From: Fidelibacterota bacterium
GTDB taxonomy: Bacteria > Bipolaricaulota > Bipolaricaulia > UBA7950 > UBA9294
Length of the DNA stretch: 5,101 bases
Assembly: GCA_024278395.1 (NCBI GenBank)
Contig: JAJRTG010000191.1
Coordinates: forward strand, 1-5,101
Direction of reading: 5' to 3'
The notes below the pieces were generated by a model. The model worked only from the letters and a program-made list of their open reading frames with translations, ran no database searches and was not told the DNA's origin. The translations under genes were made by a program, and so were the position numbers. Shown piece after piece: positions 1-5,101 of the stretch (the stretch's first letter is position 1; each line of letters starts with the position of its first letter).

Positions 1-10
1 GGAAGGGGGG
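1..10 (+). promoter_or_regulatory. Ribosome binding site of dnaJ
   Basis: The purine run GGAAGGGGGG lies four bases before a GTG codon at 15-17. It supports GTG as the dnaJ start, because the protein then begins with the usual DnaJ N-terminus (K-R-D-Y-Y-E-I-L-G-V). No promoter can be judged because the window begins here. The gene may be transcribed from further upstream, for example with grpE or dnaK, which is inference. Confidence 0.75.
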
Positions 11-14
11 CGGC

Positions 15-1133
15 GTGACCAAGCGAGATTACTACGAGATCCTCGGTGTCTCCCGCGACGCAAGCCCGGAGGAGATCAAGCGCGCCTACCGCCGCAAGGC
101 GAAGGAGTTCCATCCGGACCGCAACCCTGAGAACCGCAAGCGGGCGGAGGAGGCGTTCAAGGAGGCGACCGAGGCGTACGAGGTCCTCTCCGATCCGGAG
201 AAGCGGGCCCAGTACGATCGCTACGGTCACGCCGGCCCGGCCCAGGGGTTCGACTTCTCCGGCACCGACTTCCGCCGCGCGCGCGAGGCGTGGTCCGAGT
301 TCGGGTTCGGCGGGTTCGACGACATCTTCGACTTCTTCTTCCGCCAGGGGGCGCCGCGCACCGCCACCCGGGCGCAGCGGACGCGGGCGCAACGCGGCGA
401 GGACATCGAGTATAAATTGCGGATAACGCTCGAAGATGCGGCCACCGGGACGCGGATGCGGATCACCGCTCCCCGGCTCGTGACGTGCGATCACTGCGGC
501 GGTACCGGGATGGAGCAGGGCACGAGCAAGCGGGTCTGCCCGACCTGCGGCGGCCGCGGTCAGGTGGAATACCGCCAGCAGAGCCTGCTCGGGAGCTTCG
601 TCACGGTGCGCACCTGTCCCGAGTGCAACGGGAGCGGGGAGGTGATCGAGCAGCCGTGCCATCGCTGCCACGGGACGGGACGGGTCAAGGAGCGGAGCAA
701 GATCTCGATCAACGTGCCGGCCGGGGTGGACAACGGCTCCCGCCTGCGCCTCAAGGGGCAGGGGAACGCGGGACCGAACGGGGGGCCGCCCGGCGACCTG
801 TACATCGTGATCGAGATCATCCCCCATCCCAAGTTCCGCCGCGAGGGGCGCGACATCCATTCGCAGGTCAAGGTCCACTATCCCCAGGCGGTCCTCGGGG
901 CGAAGGTGCGGGTTGAGACCCTGTGGGGGGAGGAGACGGTGACGATCCCGCCCGGGACCCAGCCCGGGACGGTGATCAGGCTGCGGGGAAAGGGGATGCC
1001 CGAGCTGAACGGGCGGGGGCGTGGTGATCACTACGTCGAGGTGCAGGTGGTCGTGCCGCGCAAGGTCAGCGCGGCCCAGCGCCGCCTTCTCCTCGAGCTG
1101 CAGAAGACCCTTCCCCCGGCAGAAGAGACCTGA
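15..1133 (+). CDS. dnaJ: Chaperone protein DnaJ (type I Hsp40)
   Basis: This is the co-chaperone that delivers unfolded clients to DnaK in the cytoplasm and stimulates its ATPase; the DnaK/GrpE partnership is family knowledge. The 372-residue length is normal for a full type I DnaJ. In order it shows a J domain (about residues 4-70) with the HPD motif at 33-35, a short Gly/Phe-rich linker (about 72-112) with an aromatic DDIFDFFF stretch, and a zinc-finger domain. The four zinc-binding CxxCxGxG-type repeats are CDHCGGTG (158-165), CPTCGGRG (175-182), CPECNGSG (201-208) and CHRCHGTG (215-222). A C-terminal client-binding and dimerisation region follows (about 228-350), with the typical SINVPAGVDNGSRLRLKGQG segment. 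All eight cysteines are intact. The start is GTG, supported by the purine-rich site at 1-10. The last 68 bases overlap the 3' end of rdgB on the opposite strand. Confidence 0.98.
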   Translation: MTKRDYYEILGVSRDASPEEIKRAYRRKAKEFHPDRNPENRKRAEEAFKEATEAYEVLSDPEKRAQYDRYGHAGPAQGFDFSGTDFRRAREAWSEFGFGGFDDIFDFFFRQGAPRTATRAQRTRAQRGEDIEYKLRITLEDAATGTRMRITAPRLVTCDHCGGTGMEQGTSKRVCPTCGGRGQVEYRQQSLLGSFVTVRTCPECNGSGEVIEQPCHRCHGTGRVKERSKISINVPAGVDNGSRLRLKGQGNAGPNGGPPGDLYIVIEIIPHPKFRREGRDIHSQVKVHYPQAVLGAKVRVETLWGEETVTIPPGTQPGTVIRLRGKGMPELNGRGRGDHYVEVQVVVPRKVSAAQRRLLLELQKTLPPAEET

Positions 1134-1697
1134 GGACCTCCTTCATCGCCGCGATCGCCCGCGCCCGGTGGCTGATCCGGTTCTTCTCGGCGGTGCTCAA
1201 TTCGGCCAGGGTCTTGTCGTATCCGTCCGGGATGAACAGAGGATCGTAGCCGAATCCGCCCTCGCCTTGGGGAGCGAGCGCGATCCTTCCGGTTAGGATC
1301 CCCTTCCGCACGTACTCCCGCCCGTCCGGAAGCCGGAGCACGGCGACGTCCACGAACCGGGCGCGGCGGTCGGCCACCCCGGCCATCTTCTTGAGCAGGA
1401 GGGCGTTGTTGCGGGCATAGTCGACCGGCTCGCCCGAGTAGCGGGCGGAATACACCCCGGGGGCCCCGCCGAGGGCGACGACCTCGAGCCCCGAGTCCTC
1501 GGCGAGGACGGGGAGGCCCGTCTCGGCGCAGATCGCCCGCGCCTTCAGGAGTGCGTTCTCTTCGAACGTATCTCCCGTCTCCTCCACGTCGGAGAACGGA
1601 CGCTCGTTGAACGTCAGGAAAGAGACGCCGGGAAGATCGGAGAGGAGCACCTTCAACTCCCTGATCTTCCCGGCGTTCTTCGTCCCGAGGAGGAGGA

Positions 1698-1701
<4 letters not shown>
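1066..1701 (-). CDS. rdgB: XTP/dITP diphosphatase (RdgB/HAM1 family)
   Basis: This enzyme hydrolyses ITP, dITP and XTP to monophosphate and pyrophosphate, keeping deaminated purines out of DNA and RNA (family role). The 211 residues show the nucleotide-binding N-terminus LGTKNAGKIRE (5-15), TGDTFEENALLKA (42-54), the catalytic region AEDSGLEVVALGGAPGVYSA (67-86) with the expected catalytic Asp69, GFGYDPLF (149-156) and ISHRARA (176-182). ATG at 1701-1699 is the start because the TxNxxK motif follows directly; a longer reading upstream would only translate oppF in another frame. No SD is visible, but the ATG overlaps the oppF stop as ATGA, so translation is probably coupled. The family core ends near residue 193. 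The remaining tail of about 17 residues, rich in Gly, Ala, Ser and Arg, is encoded wholly inside the 3' end of dnaJ, antisense to it. Confidence 0.96.
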
Positions 1702-2738
<1,037 letters not shown>

Positions 2739-2752
2739 TCGCGATCACCTCT
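2739..2752 (-). promoter_or_regulatory. SD in the 14-bp gap that fixes the TTG start of the oppF-like gene
   Basis: On the minus strand the gap reads AGAGGTGATCGCGA. The GAGGTGA core (2751-2745) is six bases from TTG at 2738-2736. The GTG inside this SD is not in frame with the gene, so TTG is the best start. The SD begins immediately after the TAG stop of the upstream ATPase gene (2755-2753). Confidence 0.8.
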
Positions 2753-3733
2753 CTATTCGTACAGCCAGCAGGCTGCCGTGTGCCCGGGGGCCACTTCCTT
2801 GAGCGGCGGCACCTTGGTCTTGCAGATCTCCATTGCGTGTGGGCAGCGCGGTTCGAATCCGCATCCGTCCGGGACGTCGAACGGATCCGGTACAACCCCC
2901 TTGATCGGGGTCAGCCGTTCCTTCTTCGAGACGAGCGAGGGGATCGAGTTCATCAGCCCTTGGGTGTACGGGTGCTTGGGGTTGTGGAACACCTCGCGGA
3001 CGTCGGAGCCCTCCACGATCTTCCCCAGGTACATGACGACCACGTCGTCGGCCATGTCGGCGATCACTCCGAGGTCGTGGGTGATGAACTGGATCGCCGT
3101 CTTGAACTCCTTGCGCAGATCGTTCATCAGGTCGAGGACCTGCGCCTGGATCGTCACGTCGAGGGCGGTCGTCGGCTCGTCGGCGATGAGGAGCGACGGG
3201 TTACAGGAGAGCGCCATGGCGATCATCGCGCGCTGGCGCATCCCTCCGGAGAGCTGGTGCGGGTATTCGTCCACCCGCTGCTCCGGGACCGGTATCCCCA
3301 CCGCGCGCAGCATCTCGATCGCCTTCTCCCGCGCCTGTTTCTTGTTCAGGTGCTGGTGGAGGATGATCGCTTCCATGATCTGGTTTCCGATCGTGTACAC
3401 CGGGTTGAGCGACGTCATCGGCTCCTGGAAGATCATGGCGATCTGGTCTCCCCGGATGGAGCGGTACTCCTTCCCCTTGGGGTTCAGCTTGGTGAGGTCG
3501 GTGACCTTACCGTCCTGATGAAAGAGGATCTCCCCTTCCTCGATCTTCCCCGGCGGCATCTGCACGAGCCCCATAATGGAAAGAGCGGTCACCGACTTTC
3601 CGCAACCGCTCTCTCCGACCACCCCGAGGGTCCGCTCCGGCTCGATCGTGAAGTCGACCCCGTCCACGGCCCGCACGACACCGTCTTCGGTGTAGAAATA
3701 TGTCTTGAGCCCTTTAACCTCGATTAGCGGCAC
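2753..3733 (-). CDS. Oligopeptide/dipeptide ABC transporter ATP-binding protein, OppD/DppD type
   Basis: This is the partner ATPase of the OppF-like protein encoded just downstream; the two are expected to form the heterodimeric motor of one importer at the inner face of the membrane. The 326 residues show Walker A GESGCGKS (40-47), the Q-loop Q103 in FQEPMTSLNP, the signature LSGGMRQR (161-168), Walker B LLIADE (181-186), the D-loop TALD and the switch histidine H219. The C-terminal extension begins at NPKHPYTQGL (251-260). It ends with cysteines C291, C297, C304 and C322, spaced exactly as in the downstream paralog and matching the Dpp-type 4Fe-4S site. LSGGMRQRAMIAMAL and FQEPMTSLNP are typical of OppD/DppD. 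The GTG start is preceded by an excellent SD, GAGGAGGGG, at 3750-3742. The gene follows secG by 28 bp with no terminator between them. Both catalytic sites look intact. The substrate is unknown, and no permease or binding-protein gene is in the window. Confidence 0.95.
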   Translation of the reverse strand: MPLIEVKGLKTYFYTEDGVVRAVDGVDFTIEPERTLGVVGESGCGKSVTALSIMGLVQMPPGKIEEGEILFHQDGKVTDLTKLNPKGKEYRSIRGDQIAMIFQEPMTSLNPVYTIGNQIMEAIILHQHLNKKQAREKAIEMLRAVGIPVPEQRVDEYPHQLSGGMRQRAMIAMALSCNPSLLIADEPTTALDVTIQAQVLDLMNDLRKEFKTAIQFITHDLGVIADMADDVVVMYLGKIVEGSDVREVFHNPKHPYTQGLMNSIPSLVSKKERLTPIKGVVPDPFDVPDGCGFEPRCPHAMEICKTKVPPLKEVAPGHTAACWLYE

Positions 3734-3741
3734 CGTTGTTT

Positions 3742-3750
3742 CCCCTCCTC
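3742..3750 (-). promoter_or_regulatory. Ribosome binding site of the oppD-like gene
   Basis: On the minus strand GAGGAGGGG is followed by a nine-base spacer and GTG at 3733-3731. This near-perfect SD inside the 28-bp secG-oppD gap settles the GTG start. Confidence 0.8.
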
Positions 3751-3761
3751 GCGTTTAGTCT

Positions 3762-3989
3762 CTAATGCAGGATCGATAAGACGAACCCCACAAGCAGGAA
3801 CACGCCCGCCATCGCGGCCGTGAGCGTCCTTTTCGGGTCCTTGGTCTCATCCCGTCCGAAGACAGTGCTCGACATCCCGGCGCCGAAGGCTCCCCCGAGG
3901 CCGGAGTGCTCGCTCATCTGCATGAGGATGAGGCCCATCATGGCAAAGGAATCGATGAAAAACAAGATCTCAAGAACCAGTCTCAACAT
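3762..3989 (-). CDS. secG: Protein-export membrane protein SecG
   Basis: SecG is the small auxiliary subunit of the SecYEG translocon, which promotes SecA-driven export across the cytoplasmic membrane (family role). The 75-residue protein has two hydrophobic segments, about residues 3-24 and 56-73. The cytoplasmic loop between them carries the SecG signature GLGGAFGAG (30-38) and a later FGR...KDPKRTLT stretch before the second helix. The length is typical of short bacterial SecG proteins. An acidic residue (Asp13) inside the first hydrophobic segment is a little unusual. The start is ATG; upstream on the minus strand is a modest SD, AAAGGA (4006-4001), with an 11-base spacer. The gene is first in the leftward unit secG-oppD-oppF-rdgB and lies directly downstream of a strong sigma-70-type promoter. 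Confidence 0.93.
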   Translation of the reverse strand: MLRLVLEILFFIDSFAMMGLILMQMSEHSGLGGAFGAGMSSTVFGRDETKDPKRTLTAAMAGVFLLVGFVLSILH

Positions 3990-4006
3990 ACCCCGATCGA
4001 TCCTTT

Positions 4007-4025
4007 CTTCCCCTTGCCGGGGAAA
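4007..4025 (-). other. Small hairpin in the secG leader next to the ribosome binding site
   Basis: In the leftward transcript UUCCCC (4024-4019) and GGGGAA (4013-4008) form a perfect six-pair stem around the loop GGCAA; one U-G pair can extend the base. The stem ends against the SD AAAGGA (4006-4001). It has no U-tract, so it is not an intrinsic terminator. Any role in translation or mRNA stability is inference. Confidence 0.4.
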
Positions 4026-4042
4026 GTGGAGTTAGGTACCGC

Positions 4043-4071
4043 ATTATAACATGGGGCAAACTCCGTAACAA
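4043..4071 (-). promoter_or_regulatory. Sigma-70-type promoter for the secG operon
   Basis: On the minus strand, TTGTTA (4071-4066) and a perfect TATAAT (4048-4043) are separated by 17 bp. Transcription would start near 4036, giving a leader of about 47 bases before the secG ATG. The region is AT-richer than the surrounding genes. No other comparable promoter appears in the short gaps of the operon, so this one probably serves all four genes. Confidence 0.7.
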
Positions 4072-4085
4072 CTTCCATTTCCGCC

Positions 4086-4114
4086 TTGCAAGATCCTTTT
4101 TCAATCTGTATTAT
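4086..4114 (+). promoter_or_regulatory. Sigma-70-type promoter for pyrG
   Basis: TTGCAA (4086-4091) and TATTAT (4109-4114) are separated by 17 bp. Transcription would start near 4121, leaving a leader of about 25 bases. The two divergent -35 boxes are only 14 bp apart, so the promoters stand back to back without overlapping. Confidence 0.6.
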
Positions 4115-4118
4115 ACAG
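4106..4118. repeat. 13-bp inverted repeat over the pyrG -10 box (possible operator)
   Basis: CTGTA (4106-4110) and TACAG (4114-4118) are perfect inverted arms around TTA. They enclose the proposed -10 box TATTAT. A repressor binding here would block pyrG transcription. The symmetry is seen directly; a regulatory role is inferred, and short AT-rich palindromes occur by chance. Confidence 0.35.
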
Positions 4119-4133
4119 GCGTTTCAGTTTGAC

Positions 4134-4143
4134 GGGGAGGGGA
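4134..4143 (+). promoter_or_regulatory. Ribosome binding site of pyrG
   Basis: The purine run GGGGAGGGGA ends two bases before GTG at 4146-4148, with the GGAGG core at 4136-4140 giving a five-base spacer. It supports GTG as the start, and the conserved CTP synthase N-terminus follows at once. Confidence 0.75.
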
Positions 4144-4145
4144 GC

Positions 4146-5101
4146 GTGCGCAAACTCATCTTCATCACCGGAGGGGTCCTCTCCGGGCTCGGGAAAGGGG
4201 TGGTGACCGCCTCGGTCGGGCTCCTGTTCAAGCTGCGCGGCTACCGCGTCAGCCTGCAGAAGATCGACCCGTACCTGAACCTCGACGCCGGGACGATGAA
4301 CCCGTACGAGCACGGCGAGGTGTTCGTCACCCGCGACGGGAGGGAGACCGACCTCGACATCGGCCGCTACGAGCGGTTCCTCGGGGCGGAGCTCACCGCG
4401 GACAACTACATGACCACCGGACAGGTGTACTGGAACGTCATCCGGAAGGAGCGGGCCGGCGAATTCCTCGGGAAGACGGTGCAGGTCATCCCCCACATCA
4501 CGGAGGAGATCAAGGGGTTGATCCTCCGGCCGCTGGAGGACGCGGAGATCGGGGTGGTCGAGGTCGGAGGGACGGTGGGGGACATCGAGAGCCTCCCGTT
4601 CCTTGAGGCGCTCCGCCAGCTGCGGGACGACCTTCCCCGCACCGACACCTTCTTCATCCACCTCACCCTCCTCCCCCGCCTCTCTTCCACAGACGAGGTC
4701 AAGACCAAGCCGACCCAGCACTCGGTGAAAGAGCTGCGGGCGATCGGGATCCAGCCCGACGCGATCGTCGCCCGTGTCGACCGGCCGGTCCCGGAGGAGG
4801 TGAGGCGGAAGATCGCGAGGTTCTGCGATGTTCCGGTTGAGAACGTGATCGAGGACCCGGACCTCGATTCGATCTACGCCGCCCCGCTCATCCTCCGCGA
4901 CCAATCCCTCGACGAGCGGATCTCCGACCACCTCGGGCTCCCGCCGCGCGGGGTCGACCTCTCCGCCTGGGAGGAGCGGCTCTCCCGGCTGCGGCACCCG
5001 AAGAGGGAGGTGCGGATCGGGATCGTGGGCAAGTACGTGGAGCTCGAGGACTCATACATGAGCATCCGCGAGGCGCTCGTCCACGCCGGGATCGCCCATG
5101 A
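4146..5101 (+). CDS. pyrG: CTP synthase, 3'-truncated by the window end
   Basis: CTP synthase makes CTP from UTP, ATP and glutamine, the last step of pyrimidine nucleotide synthesis. The window holds 318 complete codons of a family usually about 530-550 residues long. The whole synthetase (amidoligase) domain and the start of the glutaminase domain are present; the catalytic Cys-His-Glu triad of the glutaminase lies beyond the end. Visible motifs are the P-loop ITGGVLSGLGKG (7-18), QKIDPYLNLDAGTMNPYEHG (38-57), the metal-binding ETDLDIGRYERF (67-78), VEVGGTVGDIES (138-149) with the expected metal-binding Glu139, and KTKPTQHSVKEL (186-197). The glutaminase domain opens with IGIVGKYVELEDSY (291-304). 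The start is GTG behind a good SD. SGLGKG and MNPYEHGEVFV differ slightly from the commoner SSLGKG and MSPYQHGEVFV forms. The gene is divergent from secG. There is no frameshift within the part seen. Confidence 0.97.
   Translation, partial: MRKLIFITGGVLSGLGKGVVTASVGLLFKLRGYRVSLQKIDPYLNLDAGTMNPYEHGEVFVTRDGRETDLDIGRYERFLGAELTADNYMTTGQVYWNVIRKERAGEFLGKTVQVIPHITEEIKGLILRPLEDAEIGVVEVGGTVGDIESLPFLEALRQLRDDLPRTDTFFIHLTLLPRLSSTDEVKTKPTQHSVKELRAIGIQPDAIVARVDRPVPEEVRRKIARFCDVPVENVIEDPDLDSIYAAPLILRDQSLDERISDHLGLPPRGVDLSAWEERLSRLRHPKREVRIGIVGKYVELEDSYMSIREALVHAGIAH

Noticed and set aside
1125..1180. A terminator between the convergent dnaJ and rdgB genes
   Set aside because: There is no intergenic space and no GC stem followed by a T run on either strand. 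The only symmetry, GAGG-A-CCTC, has a one-base loop. Termination, if any, would be Rho-dependent or further along.
4101..4121. A LexA (SOS) box at CTGTATTATACAG
   Set aside because: The E. coli type needs CTGT-N8-ACAG, but here the spacer is five bases. It is kept only as an unassigned inverted repeat.
4119..4145. A pyrG attenuator like that of Gram-positive bacteria (initial GGGC reiteration plus terminator hairpin)
   Set aside because: The inferred leader is only about 25 bases, has no terminator hairpin, and does not begin with a GGGC run.
3990..4145. A small gene, tRNA or riboswitch in the secG-pyrG gap
   Set aside because: The 156 bp are filled by two promoters, leaders and ribosome binding sites. 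No cloverleaf, known aptamer or credible small reading frame with an SD was seen.
4101..4997. A leftward open frame of 298 codons opposite pyrG
   Set aside because: It is the antisense shadow of pyrG, which has all CTP synthase motifs. The shadow is a Pro/Val/Asp/Arg-rich string without any domain and begins inside the pyrG coding region.

Overview
The window holds six protein-coding genes on GC-rich DNA (by eye well over 60% G+C in the genes) and one AT-richer intergenic region. All six belong to well-known families: the chaperone DnaJ, the house-cleaning pyrophosphatase RdgB/HAM1, two ATPases of an oligopeptide/dipeptide (Opp/Dpp) ABC importer, the translocon subunit SecG, and CTP synthase PyrG. 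The organism is a bacterium: SecG and the paired Opp/Dpp ATPases are bacterial-type, Shine-Dalgarno (SD) sequences are strong, and start codons are mixed (GTG, ATG, TTG). The combination suggests a deep-branching, GC-rich, possibly anaerobic or thermophilic lineage. Bipolaricaulota is a low-confidence guess that the sequence alone does not prove.

Layout. Positions 1-1133 (+) carry dnaJ, whose SD sits at the very edge of the window. Reading the other way is a compact unit, secG (3989-3762) - oppD-like (3733-2753) - oppF-like (2738-1698) - rdgB (1701-1066). Its gaps are 28 bp, 14 bp and a 4-bp ATGA overlap, so it looks like a single operon. The end of rdgB runs 68 bp into the end of dnaJ, so the two converge with no intergenic space and no visible intrinsic terminator. 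Positions 3990-4145 form a divergent control region with two good sigma-70-type promoters placed back to back. One drives the secG operon leftwards and the other drives pyrG rightwards. pyrG starts at 4146 and leaves the window at 5101 with 318 complete codons.

How the genes fit together. OppD and OppF are expected to be the two ATPase halves of one peptide importer, but no permease or binding-protein gene is present here. SecG assists protein export, RdgB removes non-canonical purine nucleotides, PyrG makes CTP, and DnaJ works with DnaK and GrpE. These are housekeeping jobs sharing a transcription unit, not an evident pathway.

I found no mobile element, CRISPR array, RNA gene or sign of a new multi-gene system. 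The points most worth a second look are the RdgB C-terminal tail encoded antisense to the dnaJ 3' end, the export/import/house-cleaning operon lacking permeases, and a 13-bp inverted repeat covering the pyrG -10 box.
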